Source of the DNA: an uncultured Methanobrevibacter sp.
GTDB lineage: Archaea > Methanobacteriota > Methanobacteria > Methanobacteriales > Methanobacteriaceae
Direction: 5' to 3'
NCBI RefSeq assembly: GCF_900316895.1
Contig: NZ_ONER01000060.1
Coordinates: 1 to 8,782 of the forward strand
Length of the DNA: 8,782 bases
Shown: one piece after another, positions 1 through 5,364 of the stretch
Position numbering within the stretch: position 1 is the stretch's first letter
How the letters are laid out: each line of letters starts with the position of its first letter
Program-made: the position numbers and the translations under genes
Notes under the pieces: generated by a model
The model's input: the letters and a program-made list of their open reading frames with translations, nothing else
Told to the model about the DNA's origin: nothing
Databases searched by the model: none

Positions 1-87
1 AATGATGTCAGATTCGTTTGGGAAGATAACAAATTGTACATGGAATGGGATGGCTGTGATGATGGCAAAGATATATACCTTATATAA
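1..87 (+). CDS. 3' end of an upstream gene, probably a tail or baseplate-associated protein (partial)
   Basis: Only the last 28 codons are present, read in frame from base 1 and ending at TAA (85-87); the gene starts outside the window. The visible tail has the pattern V-R-F-x-x-E-D-N-K-L-Y-M-x-W followed by an acidic stretch. This resembles the end of the next protein (I-S-F-K-I-E-D-G-I-L-Y-Y-x-x-x-W), so the two may share a small beta-strand module at their C-termini. That similarity and the downstream tail-fibre context suggest a virion structural protein, but the fragment is too short to name a family. The gene may belong to the same transcription unit, although the 65-nt AT-rich gap after it could hold a new promoter. 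Confidence 0.6.
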   Translation, partial: NDVRFVWEDNKLYMEWDGCDDGKDIYLI

Positions 88-135
88 AATAGATAATAAA
101 ATATATAATAAATTACATAATAAAATATATAATAT
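79..135 (+). promoter_or_regulatory. AT-rich putative archaeal promoter region
   Basis: TATATAAAA (81-89) and two AAAATATATAAT-like boxes (98-109 and 122-133) resemble archaeal TATA elements. A start about 25 nt downstream of either of the first two would leave a short leader carrying the GAGGT ribosome-binding site at 142-146. The last box is too close to the ATG at 153 to serve it. This is the largest gap before 7883, so it is the best place for a promoter of the run that follows. The region is simply very AT-rich, so the boxes may be chance. Confidence 0.3.
93..133. repeat. 17-bp direct repeat, two copies
   Basis: ATAATAAAATATATAAT occurs at 93-109 and again, identical, at 117-133, with starts 24 bp apart. 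It lies between the end of the upstream gene and the ribosome-binding site of the next. It could be a duplicated promoter or regulator site, or low-complexity slippage in AT-rich DNA. Confidence 0.6.
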
Positions 136-152
136 TAAAGTGAGGTTATAAC

Positions 153-344
153 ATGACAATAAGGAAACTGGTAGGAACACTTGAAAATAAAGGACCATAC
201 ATTGACCAGGCCACAGGCCATTGGTTTTACTGGAATGGAACTAGATATGTCGATAGTGGTTATCCTTACGCTGTTAAACCTATAATATCATTTAAAATCG
301 AAGATGGAATCTTATACTACTCAATAACTTGGGAGGCACAATGA
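153..344 (+). CDS. Small tail-fibre-like protein, 63 aa
   Basis: The start ATG is preceded by GAGGT at 142-146, a good archaeal Shine-Dalgarno site. Residues 14-40 contain G-P-Y-I-D followed by T-G-H-W-F-Y-W-N-G-T-x-Y-V-D-S-G. This pattern is common in phage tail-fibre and baseplate proteins, where a 'write-out' W/Y-rich hairpin precedes a collagen or receptor-binding part. Residues 43-60 (P-I-I-S-F-K-I-E-D-G-I-L-Y-Y) match the form of the C-terminus of the upstream partial gene. No signal peptide or membrane segment is seen. The protein is much shorter than full tail fibres, so it may be an independent small virion subunit or a remnant of a larger fibre. Its stop overlaps the next start (ATGA at 341-344), which implies translational coupling. 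Function is inferred. Confidence 0.7.
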   Translation: MTIRKLVGTLENKGPYIDQATGHWFYWNGTRYVDSGYPYAVKPIISFKIEDGILYYSITWEAQ

Positions 345-511
345 AATACATTAAATACTTTGAAACGTTGGAAGAATACGAATCCTGGATAAACATTGAA
401 GAAAACGCTGAAGAGGTTTACAGAACTGAAGAAAAGATTTGCGTTGATGGTGTTATTCTAAGCCATACATACAAAGATTATGAAGAGGAGGTAAACGAGA
501 ATGATTTATGA
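341..511 (+). CDS. Small acidic protein of unknown function, 56 aa
   Basis: The start is the ATG at 341, placed 4 nt after GGGAGG (331-336); an in-frame TTG at 329 lies upstream of that site and is less likely. The protein is strongly acidic, with runs such as E-T-L-E-E-Y-E and Y-E-E-E-V-N-E-N-D, has no membrane segment, and is probably cytoplasmic or a minor structural part. I do not recognise a family. It is coupled at both ends: its ATG overlaps the previous TGA, and its last 11 bases overlap the next gene. Tightly coupled short acidic genes next to tail genes are common in viruses, sometimes as chaperones or accessory factors, but nothing in the sequence proves that here. Confidence 0.7.
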   Translation: MKYIKYFETLEEYESWINIEENAEEVYRTEEKICVDGVILSHTYKDYEEEVNENDL

Positions 512-752
512 ATTCTTAGAGAAAAACAGAAAGGACATTGACATATTGACTTCATTTCTAGTCACTGTCATTCCAATCGTCATGCTATATTCAGAAGCGT
601 TAGGTATTAGTGAGAATACCATTCCTTACTGTATCCTTATGATAATATTAGGTGTAGCTAGCCACTATGCAAGCAGGATAAGGGGCGAAGGAGATGTTGA
701 AGACGCAAAACAGAAAGCTAAAAGAGTTTTGGGTTACCCTGAAAAACAATAG
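501..752 (+). CDS. Small two-helix membrane protein, 83 aa (holin-like candidate)
   Basis: GAGGAGGT at 485-492 precedes the ATG at 501. There are two likely membrane segments: about residues 15-35 (rich in I, V, L, M with T-V-I-P-I-V-M-L) and about 41-57 (I-P-Y-C-I-L-M-I-I-L-G-V-A). A short polar turn with G-I-S-E-N separates them. The N-terminus is charged and the C-terminal 25 residues are highly charged (D-V-E-D-A-K-Q-K-A-K-R). Size, two segments and charged tail fit small phage holins, and the position next to tail-fibre genes fits too. No lysis enzyme (for example a pseudomurein endopeptidase) is visible in the window, so holin remains a guess. It could equally be a membrane partner of the glycosyltransferase or a superinfection-exclusion protein. 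Confidence 0.7.
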   Translation: MIYEFLEKNRKDIDILTSFLVTVIPIVMLYSEALGISENTIPYCILMIILGVASHYASRIRGEGDVEDAKQKAKRVLGYPEKQ

Positions 753-776
753 GCTTCTTTGGAGGATATTGTTATC

Positions 777-1034
777 ATGAACCAAATAAAAAAGAAGATA
801 TTTATTTGCAACTTTACCAAAACAATTTCCAGCGCCGTTTTAACAGCGATAGCTATCAACATCATCATGACCAACGCCACAAAGTATGCTTTAATCGAAG
901 GACTATTGCCATTTGTATTAGCCATTGTAATTGTTGCACTAATTGACATTTACGAGTATAGATGTGATCGTGAAGACCAGATTAACTTGGATGCTTTGGA
1001 AGAGAGAATTGAAAAATTGGAGAAAGAACAATGA
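777..1034 (+). CDS. Small two-helix membrane protein with C-terminal coiled coil, 85 aa
   Basis: I chose ATG 777, which lies 11 nt after GGAGG (761-765); a TTG at 759 would overlap that site. The N-terminus is basic (N-Q-I-K-K-K). Hydrophobic segments lie at about residues 17-33 (S-S-A-V-L-T-A-I-A-I-N-I-I) and 42-59 (L-L-P-F-V-L-A-I-V-I-V-A-L-I). A charged helical tail at 64-85 has heptad-like L-x-x-L-x-x-x-I-x-x-L spacing, suggesting a short coiled coil that could oligomerise or bind a partner. It sits directly after another two-segment protein, an arrangement seen for holin/antiholin pairs, and ends in an ATGA overlap with the glycosyltransferase gene. A lysis role and a membrane-anchor role for the glycosyltransferase are both possible; neither is shown. 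Confidence 0.7.
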   Translation: MNQIKKKIFICNFTKTISSAVLTAIAINIIMTNATKYALIEGLLPFVLAIVIVALIDIYEYRCDREDQINLDALEERIEKLEKEQ

Positions 1035-1624
1035 GGATATTAATTGCAGTTCCAACATTTGAAAACATCAAACCAGAATGCTTCAAAAGCATATACGGAT
1101 TAACAAGGCCTGAAGACTGTGACCTCTATTTTGATTATGTCAGAGGTTATGATTGCGCTAAAGCAAGAAATCAAATAGCTAGAAATGCAATGGCCGGAAA
1201 CTATGATTATGTGTTAATGGTAGATTCAGACATCCAATTGCCTTCAGACACATTAGTTAAGCTATTGGAATGCAGATCAGATATTGCTCTTGGATGGTAT
1301 TATCGCAAGAGAACAAAATCAGATCAAACAATAATCTACACTTTCGGAAAAGACTTCAACGATGACAACTGCATTACAGGCAGTACAATGATCAACGAAG
1401 TGCCACGTCCAATTGAAGTTAAAGGCGGCGGCCTTGGAATTGCATTAATCAAGGTAGATATCTTCCGTAACCTTCCATATCCATATTTTAAATTCGTAAC
1501 ATATTCAAATGATACAGTATTGTCTGAAGATTTATATTTCTGCAATCTAGCTAATGGACATGGATTTAATGTTAAATGCAACCCAGATGTTAAGGGAAAT
1601 CATATATTCGAAATATTAATGTGA
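1031..1624 (+). CDS. GT-A fold glycosyltransferase (phage/virus type), 197 aa
   Basis: The sequence shows a Rossmann-like start (R-I-L-I-A-V-P-T-F, 2-10), the A-R-N-x-x-A motif at 45-50, and V-D-S-D at 64-67. The last is the DxD type metal/nucleotide-sugar site after a hydrophobic strand (Y-V-L-M). Further on are a glycine-rich acceptor-side segment G-G-G-L-G-I-A-L-I (132-140), then P-Y-F-K-F, S-E-D at 165-167 (possible catalytic base region), and G-N-H at 189-191. This order is that of small GT2-like glycosyltransferases often found in phage genomes. At about 200 aa it is a complete single domain with no membrane segment, so it probably acts in the cytoplasm. GGAG at 1019-1022 serves the start, which overlaps the previous stop. 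It lies directly upstream of Thr-rich collagen-like genes, so these fibres are the obvious candidate acceptors. Sugar donor and acceptor cannot be read from the sequence. Confidence 0.85.
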   Translation: MRILIAVPTFENIKPECFKSIYGLTRPEDCDLYFDYVRGYDCAKARNQIARNAMAGNYDYVLMVDSDIQLPSDTLVKLLECRSDIALGWYYRKRTKSDQTIIYTFGKDFNDDNCITGSTMINEVPRPIEVKGGGLGIALIKVDIFRNLPYPYFKFVTYSNDTVLSEDLYFCNLANGHGFNVKCNPDVKGNHIFEILM

Positions 1625-1629
1625 TAAAC

Positions 1630-2253
1630 ATGACTGATACAATTGTCTTACTGGAAGAACAAAAAGAGATTACCACATTCCTATTGGATGACGGGACTAA
1701 AACAATAGTCGACGATGTAATAACTCCAACGGGTAGTAATCTCGGATTTGAATACTCCGACAAATGTATGGTTGATGATATACTTTGTATTTCTGAAAAA
1801 TCCCAAATAGGAAGTGAAAGCTTAAAGAAATTCACAGGCACGGAAGTCCCTGTCGGCATCCTTGTCAATGAACCTGTTGTAATGACAAACGGAGATAGAA
1901 AAGGAAGAGTCCTTCTCTTAGGTGGACTTTACCGATTGAAACTTTCATCCTCACAAACAGTTAAACCATGTGATAGAATCAAACTGACATCATCTGGAGC
2001 TACTGTCGATAATGAAGGTCAATTCATAGCATTTCATCCCGTTAATGATTCGGATGAATACATGTATGTCAATTGTTTCCAAATAAGTCTTGGAGGTAAA
2101 GGAGAGAAAGGAGACACCGGAGATACAGGTGCTGCTACTGTTATCTTAGGGTCTTATGATACTCTTGAAGAATTAATAGCAGCGCATCCAACTGCTAATG
2201 AAGGAGATGCATTCTTAGTAGATGGGGAATTATTCGTTTGGCATAGAGATTAA
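1630..2253 (+). CDS. Decoration-protein-like domain with short collagen-like tail, 207 aa
   Basis: The start ATG 1630 follows GTGAT (1621-1625), a Shine-Dalgarno match that also contains the TGA stop of the previous gene. An alternative GTG at 1621 is less likely, because the paralogue at 5365 has the same GTGAT-N4-ATG arrangement. Residues 1-154 are beta-rich and homologous to the N-terminus of the 5365 gene; shared blocks are Q-K-E-I-T-T-F-L-L-D, G-I-x-V-N-x-P and H-P-V-x-D-S-D-E-Y. The pattern resembles small phage capsid decoration proteins (DUF2190-like), but only by eye. Residues 155-167 are four Gly-X-Y triplets (K-G-E-K-G-D-T). Residues 171-207 form a module with G-S-Y-D-T-L-E-E-L-I-A-A-H-P-T and G-D-A-F-L-V-D-G. 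The module stops early: its expected second half lies at the start of the next gene, in the same reading frame. Probable virion surface protein. Confidence 0.75.
   Translation: MTDTIVLLEEQKEITTFLLDDGTKTIVDDVITPTGSNLGFEYSDKCMVDDILCISEKSQIGSESLKKFTGTEVPVGILVNEPVVMTNGDRKGRVLLLGGLYRLKLSSSQTVKPCDRIKLTSSGATVDNEGQFIAFHPVNDSDEYMYVNCFQISLGGKGEKGDTGDTGAATVILGSYDTLEELIAAHPTANEGDAFLVDGELFVWHRD
2092..2130 (+). repeat. Short collagen-like run (4 triplets)
   Basis: Glycine recurs every third codon from residue 155 to 167 of the 1630 gene, with EK and DT filling the X-Y positions. It joins the decoration-like domain to the split module. Confidence 0.8.
2140..2250 (+). repeat. Inter-collagen module, copy 1 (first half only)
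   Basis: Pattern G-S-Y, then E-L-I-A-A-H-P-T, G-D-A-F-L-V-D-G-E-L-F-V-W. The gene ends three codons later. Intact copies (6693-6842, 7065-7208) continue with W-x-N-x-G-x-(I/L)-K-G, which here appears only after the next start codon. Confidence 0.8.
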
Positions 2254-2274
2254 ATTAATAGAGGTGTTTTATAC

Positions 2275-3147
2275 ATGGTATGGGAAAGCGTTGGTATGAT
2301 AAAAGGGCCGAAAGGCGATACTGGTGATAAAGGAGATACTGGTGATACTGGAAAAGCATTTGAATACTCCGACTTCACACCAGAACAATTAGCCGGATTA
2401 ACCGGTGAAAAAGGAGACAAGGGCGATACCGGTGATAAAGGAGATACTGGAAAAACTGGAGCAACCGGAGCCACAGGTGATAAGGGCGATACGGGAGCAA
2501 CAGGTGCTACCGGAGAAAAAGGTGACACTGGAGATACAGGAGCTACTGGTGCCACAGGTGCGACAGGCGCAACCGGCGATACTGGAGATCCATTTTCAAT
2601 ATACAGAACATATGAAACTGTAGTTGCAATGAATGCGGATGCAGCCAATGTTCCAGAAGGAATGTTTGTAGCTATTCAGTCAACTGTTGAAGATCCAGAT
2701 AATGCAAAGCTATACCTGAAAGGTGCAAATAGCTTCAGCTTCATTACAGATATGTCCGGTGCAACTGGTCTTAAAGGAGACACAGGAGCCAAAGGAGATA
2801 CAGGAAATACTGGAGCAACCGGTGCAACAGGAGAGAAAGGTGACACTGGTGATACTGGCCCGCAAGGTGTTACAGGTGATAAGGGAGATACTGGAGCCAA
2901 AGGTGATACCGGCGATAAAGGTGACACTGGAAAAACTGGAAATACTGGAGCAACCGGAGATACAGGTGCAACTGGAGCCAAAGGTGACACAGGAGATAAA
3001 GGCGATACCGGTGATAGAGGGCCTCAAGGATACAGCACAATTATCAAAGGGTCTTATCCAAGTTATGCGGATTTAATTGCAGCTCATCCAACCGGAACAA
3101 CAGGAGATGCATATCTCGTTGATGGAGAACTTTACGTTTATCAATAA
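2275..3147 (+). CDS. Collagen-like tail-fibre protein, 290 aa
   Basis: GAGGTG at 2261-2266 precedes the ATG. The order is: N-terminal half-module W-E-S-V-G-M-I-K-G (3-11); collagen 11-26; spacer 27-40 with F-E-Y-S-D-F-T-P-E-Q-L; collagen 41-104; spacer 105-161 with D-P-F-S-I-Y, M-N-A-D and N-A-K-L-Y-L-K-G; collagen 162-252; then a C-terminal half-module (255-290) ending at L-Y-V-Y-Q. The spacers resemble those of tail fibres in Firmicutes phages. The roughly 56 triplets are mostly GDT, GAT, GDK, GEK and GAK. Proline is rare and Thr dominates the Y position. Such proteins form trimeric rods on virions. No C-terminal trimerisation or receptor-binding domain is present, so it probably assembles with neighbours, possibly through the half-modules. 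Long open frames on the other strand here are by-products of the repeat. Confidence 0.85.
   Translation: MVWESVGMIKGPKGDTGDKGDTGDTGKAFEYSDFTPEQLAGLTGEKGDKGDTGDKGDTGKTGATGATGDKGDTGATGATGEKGDTGDTGATGATGATGATGDTGDPFSIYRTYETVVAMNADAANVPEGMFVAIQSTVEDPDNAKLYLKGANSFSFITDMSGATGLKGDTGAKGDTGNTGATGATGEKGDTGDTGPQGVTGDKGDTGAKGDTGDKGDTGKTGNTGATGDTGATGAKGDTGDKGDTGDRGPQGYSTIIKGSYPSYADLIAAHPTGTTGDAYLVDGELYVYQ
2395..2586 (+). repeat. Collagen-like Gly-X-Y array, 21 triplets
   Basis: Glycine at every third residue, 41 to 104 of the 2275 gene, without interruption. Its nucleotide sequence is a degenerate 9-bp periodic pattern based on GGA-GAT-ACT. The 20-mer GGTGATAAAGGAGATACTGG at 2431-2450 also occurs at 2323-2342 and at 6894-6913. 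Confidence 0.9.
2758..3030 (+). repeat. Collagen-like Gly-X-Y array, 30 triplets
   Basis: Unbroken glycine phase from residue 162 to 252 of the 2275 gene. Lys in Y followed by Gly-Asp or Gly-Glu (K-G-D, K-G-E) is frequent; such pairs are known to stabilise collagen triple helices by axial ion pairs. Only two X-Y pairs contain Pro (P-Q, twice). Confidence 0.9.
2827..2855 (+). repeat. 29-nt perfect repeat, copy 1 (copy 2 at 6864-6892)
   Basis: The 29 bases beginning ACAGGAGAGAAAGGTGACAC are identical to those at 6864-6892. Both copies start at codon phase 0 of their collagen genes and encode T-G-E-K-G-D-T-G-D. The flanks diverge at once on both sides. Confidence 0.85.
3037..3144 (+). repeat. 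Inter-collagen module, copy 2 (first half only)
   Basis: T-I-I-K-G-S-Y-P-S-Y, then L-I-A-A-H-P-T-G, G-D-A-Y-L-V-D-G-E-L-Y-V-Y. The gene stops one residue later. The second half (W-V-N-V-G-R-I-K-G) begins the next gene, here in a different reading frame. Confidence 0.85.
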
Positions 3148-3158
3148 GGTGATAAATG

Positions 3159-3395
3159 ATGGGATGGGTAAATGTAGGAAGAATCAAAGGTGATACCGGA
3201 AATACAGGAGCGACAGGGGCAACTGGTGCTACAGGGGCAACTGGTCCTGTTAATCTTGCAAGTACATTAGATACATCAGATAACACTAATGCAATCAAGA
3301 ATGCACCAGTGGCAACAGCTATTCAAAACCTCAGTAATCAAATTGGAACAATAACCTCTGTACAGCAAAGTAATTTAACATTATTGGGGAGCTGA
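3159..3395 (+). CDS. Short collagen-like connector protein, 78 aa
   Basis: I prefer ATG 3159, five nt after GGTGAT (3148-3153 region); ATG 3156 is in frame and only two nt away from that site. With 3159 the N-terminus M-G-W-V-N-V-G-R-I-K-G aligns with M-V-W-E-S-V-G-M-I-K-G of the 2275 gene, so it starts with the second half of the split module. Residues 11-29 are six collagen triplets, four of them GAT in a row. Residues 40-63 (D-N-T-N-A-I-K-N-A-P-V-A-T-A-I-Q-N-L-S-N-Q-I) are a helical, heptad-like segment of a kind common in phage tail fibres, where it trimerises or joins subunits. The lack of any receptor domain suggests an adaptor between a collagen shaft and the next proteins. It may also be a fragment of a once larger fibre gene. 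Confidence 0.75.
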   Translation: MGWVNVGRIKGDTGNTGATGATGATGATGPVNLASTLDTSDNTNAIKNAPVATAIQNLSNQIGTITSVQQSNLTLLGS

Positions 3396-3400
3396 TCTGA

Positions 3401-4261
3401 ATGCCATTTACTCCTCCTGACCTTTCAAGTATTTTAACAAATGAGCAGGAATTAAACAATAGATTAACTGCTTTAAGAGCAATACTGAGGAATCAATGGA
3501 CGGCTATTGGTGATACTTATTCTGATAGCTATTCCATAAATAAATTAATCACTGACATGTCCAATCCTCTTCCTTTTGTTGTAAAAAGAAATTCTGAGTA
3601 TAAGGACGGCCAGCTTGGAACTAGAGTTGCAGTTACAGGATGTGATGTATATTCCTGGAACCAATACAATCCAACACCATATAATGATAATGACTACTGG
3701 TATCTGCAATCCTTATCAAAGGCCAAAACCAGTAATACTTCTGTAGCATGGGGTCAATTCAATACAGGTTCTGTTTTACCAACAGATAAGTTTGATTTAG
3801 TCATGTATGGTAGAGATATGGAAAACTTCAACAATGGAGCTTTTTCAGGCGTGGGATTTACATACACTACTCCAGCAGCAGAAACTGCATTTTCCGGATT
3901 GTTCATAGGAATCACATTAGATTCAGGAACCTATCGTCCTGCATATGCAATATTCAACAACAGCACCACTCCAACATCAATTGTTAAAATGGATTATGGA
4001 ACCTATCCCTCAGCATCAACTGAATTCAGATTGCTGATGCAAAACGATCCAGATAATGATTGGCTGAGGCTCTACTGGTATAAGGAAGATAGTGGTAAAT
4101 TTGTATGGAATGACTTCATTGACTATTCTGATTTGCCTTCCGGTTTTAATCAGGTGGAAAATCTTGTATTCGGTAATGTATGTTATGGAACGGGGCTTGG
4201 AAGAATGTCTTATGTTCCAAGGTTATGTTTCGCATCCCCATGCAGGTTCAATATTCTATAG
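3401..4261 (+). CDS. Probable receptor-binding protein with jelly-roll (ConA-like) domain, 286 aa
   Basis: GGGGAG at 3386-3391 serves the ATG, five nt after the previous stop. Residues 10-52 are helical (L-N-N-R-L-T-A-L-R-A-I-L-R ... S-I-N-K-L-I-T-D) and resemble the N-terminus of the next gene, so they probably dock to a common partner. Residues 60-286 are rich in beta strands and in aromatic and Asn/Asp residues: W-Y-L-Q-S, F-D-L-V-M-Y-G-R, G-V-G-F-T-Y-T, F-I-G-I-T-L-D, W-L-R-L-Y-W-Y, ending C-F-A-S-P-C-R-F. The strand order and the 'size-shape-solvent' style segments fit a concanavalin A/LamG-like lectin fold, with sugar on the host surface as the likely ligand. No signal peptide or membrane segment is seen. 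The fold is inferred from pattern only. Confidence 0.65.
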   Translation: MPFTPPDLSSILTNEQELNNRLTALRAILRNQWTAIGDTYSDSYSINKLITDMSNPLPFVVKRNSEYKDGQLGTRVAVTGCDVYSWNQYNPTPYNDNDYWYLQSLSKAKTSNTSVAWGQFNTGSVLPTDKFDLVMYGRDMENFNNGAFSGVGFTYTTPAAETAFSGLFIGITLDSGTYRPAYAIFNNSTTPTSIVKMDYGTYPSASTEFRLLMQNDPDNDWLRLYWYKEDSGKFVWNDFIDYSDLPSGFNQVENLVFGNVCYGTGLGRMSYVPRLCFASPCRFNIL

Positions 4262-4273
4262 GAGGCAATGTTA

Positions 4274-5359
4274 ATGTCAATTGCAAGTAATGTAATCGAT
4301 ACAAATACAAAACTGACTACTATAAGAAACAATTTAAAAACATTATTGGAAAATCATGGAATCGTATATTATAATACTGATGATATATTCACATTAGCCA
4401 GAAGAGCATGGTTTTTAATTTATCCAACAAACGGTGGACAGAGCGGAAGCTATTCAACTGAAGCATCTGTAGGACAACCAATCAACTTCAAAGTATCTAT
4501 GGAATCAGATGATGATAATAATCTGCCCGACGGATCTGTTGCGGATTTCTTCATAAGCGTCAATGGAGGTGCTGAAATTCATCTTCTAGGCAAATCTCTA
4601 AACGGATATGCAAGCTGTCAATATATACCTGAAAATTCAGGAGATACTCTGCATGTAAGAGGCATGGTCAATGATTGGACAGCTATGGAAGCAGATATTG
4701 ATGTCTTTGCATTCAGATATCAGGATAGCTGGCAGGTAAGTCTGGATGATTACACATTAGTTAAATATCCAACATCCGCTACCGTTAATGTTAATGAAGT
4801 CGATGAATTCAATAACGATTATGATTATGCCAATGGTATTGAAGTTTCAAAAACATATGGAGCATCACAAGCAGGATATATGATACCAACAAGTTTAATT
4901 GATGGAATTGACTTATCAGATACAGGAATTCACTTCCAAGCTATTGTAAGTCCAATGTATTCATCATCAAGTGGATGGGCTTGCGGGATATGTCTTTTGA
5001 ATTCTAAAACATTAAGCCATTACCGTGACAATAAGATTCTAGAACTCGGAGCATATCCGGGTAAAAAAGGATTGCAATATTCTGGAACCAATCATACAAT
5101 AACTGAAATAAATAGAACATCCGGGCAATTAACAATAAACGGAGCTTTTAAATTCGATTTATGGTACGATGGCAGTTATGTTAAAGCCACAATCGAACAT
5201 CCTTGGAACGGTACAGTCTATTACAGTTATGAAAGTTCATCCCTACCTTCAGCAATAGCTAATATGGATACAGTTTTTCCTGCATTCATGATATATGATT
5301 ACGGTGGGAAAATAAGATTCAGAGAAACATTAATAGAACCATGGACATATGAAGCGTGA
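4274..5359 (+). CDS. Probable receptor-binding protein: helical anchor, Ig-like domain, jelly-roll domain, 361 aa
   Basis: GGAGG (4261-4265) overlaps the TAG stop of the previous gene. ATG 4274 at 8 nt fits better than ATG 4268 at 2 nt. Residues 1-47 (T-K-L-T-T-I-R-N-N-L-K-T-L ... D-D-I-F-T-L-A-R-R-A) match the helical anchor of the preceding protein. Residues 60-148 look like an Ig-like fold: V-G-Q-P-I-N-F-K-V, D-G-S-V-A-D-F-F-I-S-V-N-G, and G-Y-A-S-C-Q-Y. This type is common in methanogen adhesin-like proteins and in phage surface proteins. Residues 155-361 form a second beta-rich domain with W-A-C-G-I-C-L-L, I-L-E-L-G-A-Y and F-K-F-D-L-W-Y-D-G-S-Y-V-K-A-T-I, the last a typical LamG/ConA-like strand pair. 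Likely role: binding host or mucosal glycans. Specificity is unknown. Confidence 0.65.
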   Translation: MSIASNVIDTNTKLTTIRNNLKTLLENHGIVYYNTDDIFTLARRAWFLIYPTNGGQSGSYSTEASVGQPINFKVSMESDDDNNLPDGSVADFFISVNGGAEIHLLGKSLNGYASCQYIPENSGDTLHVRGMVNDWTAMEADIDVFAFRYQDSWQVSLDDYTLVKYPTSATVNVNEVDEFNNDYDYANGIEVSKTYGASQAGYMIPTSLIDGIDLSDTGIHFQAIVSPMYSSSSGWACGICLLNSKTLSHYRDNKILELGAYPGKKGLQYSGTNHTITEINRTSGQLTINGAFKFDLWYDGSYVKATIEHPWNGTVYYSYESSSLPSAIANMDTVFPAFMIYDYGGKIRFRETLIEPWTYEA

Positions 5360-5364
5360 TAATT

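Noticed and set aside
734..949. Minus-strand open frame opposite the second membrane-protein gene.
   Set aside because: Hydrophobic helices read backwards often stay open and hydrophobic; the plus-strand gene has a ribosome-binding site and couples to the next gene.
2251..2253. Pyrrolysine decoding at the split-module junction.
   Set aside because: Pyrrolysine uses UAG; the stop here is UAA, and the host type suggested does not normally encode pyrrolysine.
2395..3030. Tandem repeats considered as a CRISPR array.
   Set aside because: The period is 3 codons, there are no unique spacers of constant length between identical repeats, and the sequence is an open reading frame throughout.
2405..3076. 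Plus-strand open frames in a second frame across the collagen arrays (K-V-T-L-E-I-Q-E type repeats).
   Set aside because: Same periodicity artefact; no start context, and they end soon after the arrays end.
2250..3298. Several long minus-strand open frames rich in Pro-Val-Ala/Ser-Pro repeats (also at 6491-7378).
   Set aside because: They are the complement of Gly-X-Y codons: a 9-base periodic sequence without stops on one strand keeps other frames open too. They have no ribosome-binding sites and follow the collagen arrays exactly.
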